Assembly: GCA_025267735.1 (NCBI GenBank)
Contig: CM046294.1
Span: 22,998,162-23,062,161, forward strand
Length of the DNA stretch: 64,000 nucleotides
Reading direction: 5' to 3'
DNA from: Mactra quadrangularis
Taxonomy: Eukaryota > Mollusca > Bivalvia > Venerida > Mactridae
A model generated the notes under the pieces. The model had not been told where the DNA came from. It saw only the letters and a program-made list of their open reading frames with translations, and did not search any database. Each line of letters begins with the position of its first letter. Within the stretch, counting starts at the first letter, position 1. The position numbers and the translations under genes were made by a program. This document shows positions 1-12,600 of this stretch, in pieces.

Positions 1-485
1 ATTATGTAACTACGAACATAAATCCTTAATATCTTAATGCAAACTGGCCTAAAGATTGTTAAAATATAGAATTAACTACAAAGAAAAGGCACCAAACATC
101 TATACCGTTACTTACCATGCTAGTAAGGTATAATCATATTGTACAGCAATATGTAATTTTGCACTAAACAAACATCAACAAAATGCTACTTTACTGCTTC
201 AAAAAGTTATTTGTAAACACGAGTTTGTGAATTACATGGTCGATTTCAATTTGATTTTAAACTATTAAACACATTTTATCTTTATATAAAGAATATGGGC
301 GACAGCCGCCTCAGCTTGCTAGCTTTAATGGTTCCTTAATACACTAACGAAGAGGAATTTGATAATATGGATTTAAAGAAATGTTATGGCTAGCAAAGGG
401 CGGTAATCGAAATCAGGTACGACTATATTTCGATTACAGGTTCAATTTTTTATTAAAATAAGGACGATTTATGTTTATTTTGTAG
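1..485 (+). other. Intron upstream of the first visible SLC6 exon
   Basis: Non-coding, AT-rich sequence. It ends in a splice acceptor (tttgtag) immediately before the first recognisable transporter exon. No earlier exon is visible here, so the exons for the N-terminus and TM1-3 must lie outside the window. No repeat or RNA gene is recognised. Confidence 0.6.
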
Positions 486-618
486 GCGTAATGTACTTGG
501 ATTGTCAGATGGCATGGAAGAGATGGGATCTTTACAGCTTCATCTAGTTGGATGTTTGTTTCTAGCTTGGGTTCTGATATTTGCTTGTCTATGTCGTGGT
601 GTTAAAAGTCTTGGAAAG
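486..618 (+). CDS. SLC6 exon a (pre-TM4 loop and TM4)
   Basis: Acceptor tttgtag and donor AAG|gtgagt. The first base completes a codon begun in the previous exon (phase 1). It encodes NVLGLSDGMEEMGS followed by a hydrophobic TM4 segment and a basic loop ending in SLGK. Ends in phase 0. Confidence 0.9.
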
Positions 619-3600
619 GTGAGTCCAAACCTCTATAATCACATATATGAAGTTGCTGGGCTGGTGCAAACATATATCAACGGCTAAAACAAGGTATTTG
701 GCACACAAGTGTCTCACCAACATGAAAAAATGAACTTTCATGCAGCAGTTTGAATCTTAGAGACTTAAAAGTTCAATATTTCTGCTATACAGATCCAAAC
801 TTGTTTTAATATAACAACTTGCCAAAAAAATTTTTTTAGCCATTTTGATGGTCATGTCACCAGTTTGTTACGGACACTACAACAGACATATAACAACAAT
901 TCAAGAACTTAAAACAAGATTCTTTTATTAAATCTTAACCATAAACTTTAAGAATGAACTCTAAACTAAAACTAAGGAAAAGTACTCTTACTGAGATGAG
1001 AATCTAAATGAAAAAAACCCACATCATTTAGGAACAGTCATAAAATGTCAACAACTTGAACAATAAACTTTAGAACCTTTTTCATTAAACACATGTGTTT
1101 AAGTTTTAAACACTCAAAATAGCTAGCTCAAAGGTTGTTCTTGTGTGAATTTTACTTTTAACTATTTAGAAATAGCAGAGTATGTCTTTTGAGCTTAAAA
1201 TAATTGAACAAACTGTTTGTTACGGACACTACAGATATAATCTGTCTGTTCATAAATGTTTACACTGGCTATTTAAAACAGACATGCTTATGCATCTTAA
1301 TAAGCCTAGCCTGTAAGTTGTCTAGTTCAAGTTTATTTAACTTAAAATGGCCCCTTTCATTGATAAGTTTAGGACTTTCAAGCTTTGACACAATGCTCTC
1401 GGCCACACTTTCTTTCGATGTCTCTATAACATCGTCTGCAACTTGAAGCTTTTTCTTGCAAGCTTTTGTTATGTAATCTTCTGCAGAAAGGACTCTAGAT
1501 GTTCCTGGAGATTCAACAAGTTTCTTCAAGATGACAGCTTTTTTCTTTGGTGTTCTTGGAAGAATATCTTTCACTCTCTGCACATGCAGATACATTGATG
1601 CAAGTGATAACTCTTTTCCTTTTGATTTGCTTTCGTCAGGTTTTCTACTATGATCAGCTGCTTCCTTTAGCTTGATTTTTATTCGCCACTCCTGTGTCCT
1701 TTTCACAGCTTCTTTCTTTTTCATTATCAATGATGGTACTTTCTTCTTCTCTTTATCAGGTGCTGCACTTGTCATTTGCTTTGTTCTCAGCTTCTTCCTT
1801 TGCCTATATCTTCACATTTCTTCTGCCTCTTTCCTTCTTACAGAGTCTTTCAAATCAGAATCTGTAGCAGACATTTGTTTGATTTTCATCCTTTCCTTCC
1901 TTTTCCTTTCTCTGTCTTTCTCTTTCAGCAGAATGTGCTTTTCAGGTTTTTCTGATTTTTGTTGACTTCTCCATGCCTGCACTCTTAATCTAGTTCTCTC
2001 CCTTTTCATCTTAGCAGCATCACTGTCATTTTTTTCGGCTTCTTTCTCAGCAGCTGCTTTTCTTCTAAGTGAACATTTTCTTTTCTCTGCAAAATGAATT
2101 TAGGCATTAGTATTGTTTTAAAAGCTATTTGATAAACTTTGTGACTGGCTCAAAACAGACTCCTATATGGGAAGAAAGTTTATTCCTTGGCAACAGAGAT
2201 TTAGTATATGTCAGATTATATAAGTTGGTTTTCCTGAAAGTATCCAAAAATACAGGTGATTTATTCAATGGTTTTGGTCACGCTGGATTAAGGGATACCC
2301 ACAAATAACACTATAGGTCTGTCACAGAAACTTACTTTAGCTTAAGGGGAGCAAGTGTTATGAATTAATCATGTAGAGTCCGTAACATAATTTCATATTC
2401 AATCATGTTTACTTAAATTTTTCACAGTGAATTGAAACAGCAGTGTTTTATTGTCAGTACTGTATATTAATTGACGCATCAATCAACAGTATTTTTTTTG
2501 TTTGATACAAAGTATGAGAGAAATAAAATGCTTGCATCATACTTGCAACAAATAAATTATGTCCAACATATAAAAAGCTAACTCAAAGAAAGCATTGTTT
2601 GGGCCAATTTCACCATATTGTGTACTTCTGAACATTACTGTAGCAAAACAGGCATGAAAACTTGGTCAGGGTTAGGAGAAAAATTGGTAGAATCTATGCA
2701 TAACAACAAGCATAAAATTTGTTACGGACTCTACATTTTCTTATAGGCAATGACTTAAAACACTAGAACATACCTCTGTTATCAGTTTGGTCAATTTTCT
2801 TGGTTGTGGCCATTTTTGGTGACTTTACACTTCAATTTGGCCAGCTATGTCACCATTTCAGACATTTTCATTGATTTCCTGTGGTCTTATGATGAAGTGT
2901 TCAGTTCTGAGAAACATGCCCTATTTTTCTGATGTAATATTGTATCATCATATTGTTGCATTATACTTACTTTTCTGTGATTTTCCTACACAAGTAATGT
3001 GATGCAATGTTGCAAAAGTGCATGCTTGGTTTTCTGTAGCAGTCAAATGAAGAATAAAGCCAGTGTAAAATGATGATCTGAATAACATTTTTTCTTCATT
3101 CCAAAATGTAGTGTCCGTAACACTTAATTGGTAAAAAAAATTAGCTTAATGTTTAAATGAAACAATTATATTTTGGATTTTGGAAATGCTGTTATAGAGT
3201 AATAAAATAATGAATATGCTTTTCCTAAAGTATGTGCATACTGGAGTTTCTCAACTACTGTTACGGACACTACAGGAAAACATACTTTTCATAATTTCCA
3301 CTTTAAATTCTTATATCTTAGAAATGAAGTTTTTAAATTCCAAAATGTTACTATGAATTTCAAATATGGTCAAAGCTGAATCAATTAAAGCATAATTCAT
3401 CTGTCACATGAGAACTTAGAAATGCTTTACAGGTGCATAACAAAGCTTATCTACTGTAAAAATAGATATCTCACCAAAGTACCTCTTTTTGTTTTTCAGG
3501 AGTAACTTTCTTAATATGTTGTCTATTTGAATGTTTCACATACCAAATTGAAGAGCATACAATTTGCTATAAGTCTGAAATAGTTTAGATTCTAAGAACA

Positions 3601-6600
3601 CCAGTTGAATTATAGTTTTTAATGGTTTAAAATTCAATTTATTGGTGTGAGACAATATAACGCGCAAATATGACCAATTTTGGACTATGTTTACCGCAAT
3701 AACTCAACAACCAAATGACATAATCACATGAAATTTTCAGCATATCAGGATGACTTGTACCTTGATGCTTTGCATTTATTGTTCAAGAAATACAGCCATC
3801 AAGTTAAGCTCAATAGATATATAACATGACTTTTCTTCAAAATGGACAAATACCTTGTTTTAGCCGCAAAGAACATAATACCAAATTATTTAAATTTGGA
3901 ATTACCATATAATATAGAATTCACTTACTCACTATACAATCTCTTTTCTTCAACTTAAAAAGCGCAATGATAGGTTATTGGTTTTAATATATTACGTAGA
4001 TTTTAAATTGGAACATTCATATTATCATCACTTTTAATTATATAGATACTAAATCATTGTTGGCGGAACTTCTAACAACATAATTCGAAATTATGAAATT
4101 CAACTCTATATTTAGTTCATGCAGTGCATGAACAATGTACCAAATCTGTGAACCAGAAGCTTTTAAAACATGTAACACAATGTCAAACATACGCTTGTCC
4201 AATTGACGAAAGCGTCCTTATTTTAACTGGGCGATCAAGAATTGTGTCCGTAAACCATGGCCCGTTTGAAATCTTCGTGTTTTTTAAATTTTGTTTCAAT
4301 GATTATCGAATCCATCTACTGAAACCCTACTCATGCTATTAAGTATTGGCTTAAAGTTATTTAAGTTTTGTTGACCATTTCAGGTTGTTTATGTCACTGC
4401 TACACTACCATATATCTTATTGACCGTTTTACTGGTTAGAAGTGTTACTTTAGACGGTGCTTGGGATGGTTTAAAGATCTATATTTATCCAGAATGGGGA
4501 CGTCTAGCTACTGGTCAAGTAAGTATATACGAGTATTTTACAATGTGATGCTTTGATCATTGTTATCCATAGTCAACTGTAGCCTGTTCAATTACACTAA
4601 ACGTTCCAAAACGTTCCGTAACGATACATTCGGGACTCGTCGGCCATTTGCTGCGAATAATCTACTATAATAAACAAATATACGATCGTATATCGCAATA
4701 AGTGATGTTTCAAAATTTATGGACTAAAAACGAAACACCACTCATTGCCTAAACGATCATATATTTGTTTACTTCAACACCGGTAGTTCCAAAATAGAGT
4801 CTAAATATGTCCGAGGTTATTAGCAGCGAATGGCCGAGGAGTTCCGAAGTATCGTTACGGAACGTTTTGTAACGTTTAGGGTAATGGACCTTTCCATGAC
4901 CTTACCTATAAGCATATTAAACAAAGGTTTACAGTTACTTTTTGTCCCACAAACAAGTTGTTAACAAAAGAGCACATGCTTATATATGTGGGTAAATGTA
5001 TTGTTATTCAAATAAAAAGGTCGTACTCGGAAAGGTCCAATGAACAGGCTATTGGAGTAAACCCTCGTTCGTAGCGCTATTGATAGCGCAACTGAAATTT
5101 CAAATCTAGCTTCCGAAGGGGATACTGGTTCAAATACCATCAGAGGTGGTCATACCCTTCCATGAAAATTCGACAATACACTGTACTATCAATTTCCATT
5201 AATAAGGTATTTTAGAACGATTGCACATTGTGGAAGGGAAGGTTACGTCTGGTTATAGAACAAAGGTCCAAGAAAGCAAGGTTAGATTTACTAACCGTCA
5301 TAAAATCACATTTATTCTTGTTAACAAACATTTTTACTTTCACTTATAGTTTTTCTACTCTTGAAACTATTTGTTCTGTGCCTACTCGGTGAAATATGAA
5401 TATATCTTATTAAAAAAACCTGACACCAAATCCTTTGTCATGTTTTTTATCATAACAGATATGGATAGAGGCAGCAATACAATGTTTCTTCTCACTAGGA
5501 CCAGCCTGGGGTGGTGTGGTTACGATGGCAAGTTTCAACAAATTCCATCACAGTGCTTTAAGGTTTGTTATTTTCTATTTCAAAGAAAAACTTGAATTTT
5601 CAGAAATAATAATAAGAATTATATTTAGGAAATGGTTGCATTATAATTATTTAGAGGTATCAAGTGGTGTTTGTGTTTTCAGTGGAACAATTTTTGAGGC
5701 AGTGAACTGGATGACTATTAAACTAAATATCAGATCACAATATCCATTATTAAAGCAATAAATGAAGAAATCTGTCAAGCTAAAAACGTTCTTGGAAATC
5801 TCTGTATTAAACAGTGCGGTTAAGGCTTTTGCCATTCTCGCTCAATCCTCGCCACACCTGTTTATGCCAATTGACTTATTTATCGCTCAAATATTATTTT
5901 TTTTAAATTTTTTTTTCAGGGATACATTGATAGTATGTGTACTAGATGCATTTACAGCAATATATGGAGGGATCATCGTTTTCTCTGCTCTTGGATTTCT
6001 ATCCAAACAAACAAATACACCATTAGATCAATTACCTTTCTCAGGTAATATACAAGTATTTATTTACAAAACTTATCATGGCCTGACCGTGACTCATTGG
6101 TAGTGAACAAGATTTCAAATCCGGAGTTCTCGAGATCGATTCACTGTCTTGACAAACGCTTCAATAACAATTCTATATTATTGTTCGTTTTTTCTCAACT
6201 GCCAAAGCATAAATAATTACACAGTCAATGCGTTTGTGAAAATTTAAGTCGTAATACATCATGAGTTTCCGAAAATGTGTATTATGATCGAGAAACGCTG
6301 CTTATGTCGTATGATATGTTTTAGTCAACATATTTTTAATAACAATTAGGCCGCCAGTACAAAAACAATAAATTTAGTCACCGTGAAATTATTCAAGCTT
6401 TGACAGTTGAGAAAAAACGAACAATACATTGTAAACACCGGGAAAATCTTCTTGTGGACTGGTAAACAAGTACTGATAGTGTTAAGGAAAACTTGTTAAG
6501 TGTGACTTAATAAAAGTGTTTATAAACTGTATAAAATAGTGTCCAAAAACTATTGACCATAAATTGTGTCAATAAAGCTCATGGTTGAATCCTTGAAAAT

Positions 6601-9600
6601 AACAACATTGCCACCTTTTTTGTTACTTTGTCTTCGAGCTTACGTTGCTATGCAGTATTGCCTGTTTGCTGCTTCGGTGCGCTTAATTTCTTTAGGTTTT
6701 ACTCAGTATGTTGGCTTCATCGTGATATAACCTTTATGCCTTTGGGTGCTTTTTGATACACCAGAACAAAAACAAAATGCTAGTAACAAGTAAACAAACA
6801 TGCAGTTGTGCAAATTATGACCCAAATATCAGTGACAAGTAAACAAACATACAGTTGTGCAAATTATGACCCAAATATCAGTGACAAGTAAACAAACATA
6901 CAGTTGTGCAAATTATGACCCAAATATCAGTAACAAGTAAACAAACATGCAGTTGTGTAAATTATGACCCAAATATCAGTGACAAGTAAACAAACATGCA
7001 GTTGTGTAAATTATGACCCAAATATCAGTGACAAGTAAACAAACATGCAGTTGTGTAAATTATGACCCAAATATCAGTGACAAGTAAACAAACATGCAGT
7101 TGTGTAAATTATGACCCAAATATCAGTGACAAGTAAACAAACATGCAGTTGTGCAAATTATGACCCAAATATCAGTGACAAGTAAACAAACATGCAGTTG
7201 TGCAAATTATGACCCAAATATCAGTGACAAGTAAACAAACATGCAGTTGTGTAAATTATGACCCAAATATCAGTAACAAGTAAACAAACATGCAGTTGTG
7301 TAAATTATGACCCAAATATCAGTAACAAGTAAACAAACATGCAGTTGTGTAAATTATGACCCAAATATCAGTGACAAGTAAACAAACATGCAGTTGTGTA
7401 AATTATGACCCAAATATCAGTGACAAGTAAACAAACATGCAGTTGTGTAAATTATGACCCAAATATCAGTGACAAGTAAACAAACATGCAGTTGTGTAAA
7501 TTATGACCCAAATATCAGTTACAAGTAAACAAACATGCAGTTGTGTAAATTATGACCCAAATATCAGTGACAAGTAAACAAACATGCAGTTGTGCAAGTT
7601 ATGACCCAAATATCAGTGACAAGTAAACAAACATGCAGTTGTGCAAATTATGACCCAAATATCTGTGACAAGTGAACAAACATGCAGTTGTGTAAATTAT
7701 GACCCAAATATCAGTGACAAGTAAACAAACATGCAGTTGTGCAAATTATGACCCAAATATCAGTGACAAGTAAACAAACATGCAGTTGTGTAAATTATGA
7801 CCCAAATATCAGTGACAAGTAAACAAACATGCAGTTGTGTAAATTATGACCCAAATATCAGTGACAAGTAAACAAACATGCAGTTGTGTAAATTATGACC
7901 CAAATATCAGTGACAAGTAAACAAACATGCAGTTGTGCAAATTATGACCCAAATATCAGTTACAAGTAAACAAACATGCAGTTGTGCAAATTATGACCCA
8001 AATATCAGTGACAAGTAAACGAACATGCAGTTGTGTAAATTATGACCCAAATATCAGTGACAAGTAAACGAACATGCAGTTGTGTAAATTATGACCCAAA
8101 TATCAGTGACAAGTAAACGAACATGCAGTTGTGTAAATTATGACCCAAATATCAGTGACAAGTAAACAAACATGCAGTTGTGCAAATTATGACCCAAATA
8201 TCAGTGACAAGTAAACAAACATGCAGTTGTGTAAATTATTCCCCAAATATCAGTGACAAGTAAACAAACATGCAGTTGTGTAAATTATGACCCAAATATC
8301 AGTGACAAGTAAACAAACATGCAGTTGTGTAAATTATGACCCAAATATCAGTGACAAGTAAACAAACATGCAGTTGTGCAAATTATGACCCAAATATCAG
8401 TTACAAGTAAACTAACATGCAGTTGTGCAAATTATGACCCAAATATCAGTGACAAGTAAACAAACATGCAGTTGTGTAAATTATGACCCAAATATCAGTG
8501 ACAAGTAAACGAACATGCAGTTGTGTAAATTATGACCCAAATATCAGTGACAAGTAAACAAACATGCAGTTGTGCAAATTATGACCCAAATATCAGTTAC
8601 AAGTAAACAAACATGCAGTTGTGCAAATTATGACCCAAATATCAGTGACAAGTAAACGAACATGCAGTTGTGTAAATTATGACCCAAATATCAGTGACAA
8701 GTAAACAAACATGCAGTTGTGTAAATTATGACCCAAATATCAGTGACAAGTAAACGAACATGCAGTTGTGTAAATTATGACCCAAATATCAGTGACAAGT
8801 AAACAAACATGCAGTTGTGCAAATTATGACCCAAATATCAGTGACAAGTAAACAAACATGCAGTTGTGTAAATTATTCCCCAAATATCAGTGACAAGTAA
8901 ACAAACATGCAGTTGTGTAAATTATGACCCAAATATCAGTGACAAGTAAACAAACATGCAGTTGTGTAAATTATGACCCAAATATCAGTGACAAGTAAAC
9001 AAACATGCAGTTGTGCAAATTATGACCCAAATATCAGTTACAAGTAAACTAACATGCAGTTGTGCAAATTATGACCCAAATATCAGTGACAAGTAAACAA
9101 ACATGCAGTTGTGTAAATTATGACCCAAATATCAGTGACAAGTAAACGAACATGCAGTTGTGTAAATTATGACCCAAATATCAGTGACAAGTAAACAAAC
9201 ATGCAGTTGTGCAAATTATGACCCAAATATCAGTGACAAGTAAACAAACATGCAGTTGTGTAAATTATGACCCAAATATCAGTGACAAGTAAACAAACAT
9301 GCAGTTGTGTAAATTATGACCCAAATATCAGTGACAAGTAAACAAACATGCAGTTGTGTAAATTATGACCCAAATATCAGTGACAAGTAAACAAACATGC
9401 AGTTGTGTAAATTATGACCCAAATATCAGTGACAAGTAAACAAACATGCAGTTGTGCAAATTATGACCCAAATATCAGTTACAAGTATACGAACATGCAG
9501 TTGTGCAAATTATGACCCAAATATCAGTGACAAGTAAACAAACATGCAGTTGTGTAAATTATGACCCAAATATTAGTGACAAGTAAACAAACATGCAGTT

Positions 9601-12600
9601 GTGTAAATTATGACCCAAATATCAGTGACAAGTAAACAAACATGCAGTTGTGTAAATTATGACCCAAATATCAGTGACAAGTAAACAAACATGCAGTTGT
9701 GTAAATTATGACCCAAATATCAGTGACAAGTAAACAAACATGCAGTTGTGCAAATTATGACCCAAATATCAGTTACAAGTAAACGAACATGCAGTTGTGC
9801 AAATTATGACCCAAATATCAGTGACAAGTAAACAAACATGCAGTTGTGTAAATTATGACCCAAATATCAGTAACTAGTAAACGAACATGCAGTTGTGCAA
9901 ATTATGACCCAAATATCAGTGACAAGTAAACAAACATGCAGTTGTGCAAATTATGACCCAAATATCAGTAACAAGTAAACAAACATGCAGTTGTGCAAAT
10001 TATGACCCAAATATCAGTTACAAGTATACGAACACGAATCTATGCAAATTATGGCCTAAATATTAGTAACTAGTAAACGAACATGCAGTTGTGCAAATTA
10101 TGACCCAAATATCAGTGACAAGTAAACGAACATGCAGTTGTGCAAATTATGACCCAAATATCAGTGACAAGTAAACGAACATGCAGTTGTGCAAATTATG
10201 ACCCAAATATCAGTGACAAGTAAACAAACATGCAGTTGTGTAAATTATGACCCAAATATCAGTGACAAGTAAACAAACATGCAGTTGTGCAAATTATGAC
10301 CCAAATATCAGTGACAAGTAAACAAACATGCAGTTGTGCAAATTATGACCCAAATATCAGTAACAAGTAAACAAACATGCAGTTGTGCAAATTATGACCC
10401 AAACATCAGTAACAAGTAAACAAACATGACGCTATGCAAATTATGACCCAAACATCAGTAACAAGTAAACGAACATAACGCTATGCAAATTATGACCCAA
10501 ATGTTAGTAACCAGTAAACGATCATAATGCAAATTATGACCCAAATATCAGTAACAAGTAAACTATCATGAAGCTATGCAAATTATGTTTCAATATTGAC
10601 ATGTAATGCATAAAACGTCAAATAAACAAAGAAGTTTTTATGTCGGATAAGTTGTCTTTTTTACTTTTACTTGTCTGCACGGAATCTTAATGCTGGTAAC
10701 ACTTTTTCAGGAGCTGGTTTGGCATTTGTAGCTTACCCAGAAGTACTAAGTAGATTACCGGCTCCCAATGTTTGGTCAGTGCTGTTTTTCATTACATTAG
10801 TATTTGTTGGAATTGACTCAGTGGTAAGATATTATCAATCATGAATATTGCTCTTATCAACGTTAAATTGGAACTAATAAATTATAGTATGTATTATGTA
10901 CAATGGTAAATTTAGTCCTAACTGGTTTTGAATCATTGTTTTATATAGCTGGCCACTTTTGTATTCGTTTTGTTACAGGGTGGATATTATCTATTTATAT
11001 AAGTTGATTAGTTTATCGCACCATTTGATAGTACCCTGACAGCCTTTCAGACATAAGCCTCGTAAAGCCAAATGAACATTGTATATTTCGTTTCATCATG
11101 TTCAGCCAATGATATATTACCTTTACATTGAGAGATGGTTCGTGGTTTACGGGCTCCTTGACGTGCGCTGCAAACAAAAGGATGATATTCAGATTACATG
11201 CATCTATTATGTTTTCAGTTTGCTGCATTTGAGGCAGCCTCCTGCTCACTAATTGATTCCAATTATGCTAAATGGGGAAAGTATAGAACTTGGATTAATG
11301 CAATACTTGCTGTTGTCTTCTTTCTTCTTACATTACCACTATGTACCTCGGTAAGTATGCAACCATTTATACCTGTTATTTCAGATGACTCCACGTCATG
11401 TTACCCTCCTTATGAAGACGTAACAGTCGGGTTCAGGGTATCTTTGCACCCTTACCTTTTAGATACTAGTACATGTACATTGCTTGACAATTCAACTTCA
11501 AATTATTTCGGTATAGGGATATAGATTTAACACTCAAGCTCAATATCGGGGGTTTGCCTTAAGTCTGACCCAATTTACAAAATAGGATTCATTTGATTTT
11601 TACACTACCTATTACAGAAAACGAAATAAGGACTATAGTTGAGCCGAAAAGTGAAAAATCTTCGAAATTAATTATCGCTGTAAAACATAAAACATTTGTA
11701 TTTTTTAAAATTCCCTTTGCAAAATCATTGACATAAGAGAACTAAGTACATGTATATTTGTTCAATATTACAAGTTAAGCATTTGAAATTAGTTAACCAA
11801 TTATATGTATTTGTTCGGTACTAGAACAAAACAGAACTAACCTTTATTTCTCAAATTATGATACATGATCAATCATATGTACAGTTTATAATAGAAAATA
11901 TTTTAACATCTAAGATCTAAGGCATGTTTGACAGGCAATTTAAGTCTGATCCAAATTACATAACAGGTTTTTTTAACCATTGTTTTATATAGCTTACCAT
12001 TTATTTTCTATTCTATTTGTTACAGGGTGGATATTATCTGTTTATATTAGTAGATTGGTATATTGCACCATTTAATAGTACTGTGACAGCCTTTCTAGAA
12101 TGTATTGTTGTATCATGGATATATGGTAAGGTTTTGTGAAGTAGTTTGGTCATACGTAGCAACATGGTGTATAGAATATTTTAAAACAACATGTCTATGT
12201 AGTTCAGTAGATGTAATAACTCTGTTACCAGAGAATCTTGTACAAGACATGAATGATACTGCACTAGTATTTAGTTAAATAAATGCTTTGGTTTATTTAA
12301 TGACTATATTTTGCTGGTATTAACAAATAACAAGATACAACAAATGCTTGCAAAATTAAAACTTATATGGGATTTTCAGACATTCCATAGAATGATGCTA
12401 AGTGAAAGTTGTTCTTTTGTGCTTTTAGCTTTAACGAATCGAAGCGTATTCACAAGTACTTAAAATATATAAAGTTTTCAAACTAACCCTTAACATGTAC
12501 AACATGATTGTCAGATGGAAGTAAGTTTTATTACAGAATCTAGTTTTTATTTTTTACATTGCACTTTTCAATCGCTTTTGGCACGACGTATTTTGTTTGT

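Larger units (their letters stand above)
619..4383 (+). other. SLC6 intron a-b (3.8 kb) hosting an antisense nested gene
   Basis: Intron between the TM4 and TM5 exons. It carries the antisense two-exon gene (1269-2813, minus) and six copies of a 16-bp motif (866-3274). The 3' part (about 3890-4120) shares degraded sequence with 47480-47720, including the string ttcatgcagtgcatgaa near 4115. Confidence 0.6.

Noticed and set aside
6780..10590. Possible CRISPR-like array
   Set aside because: The repeats are contiguous 49-bp units without unique spacers, inside a eukaryotic intron. This is a satellite.
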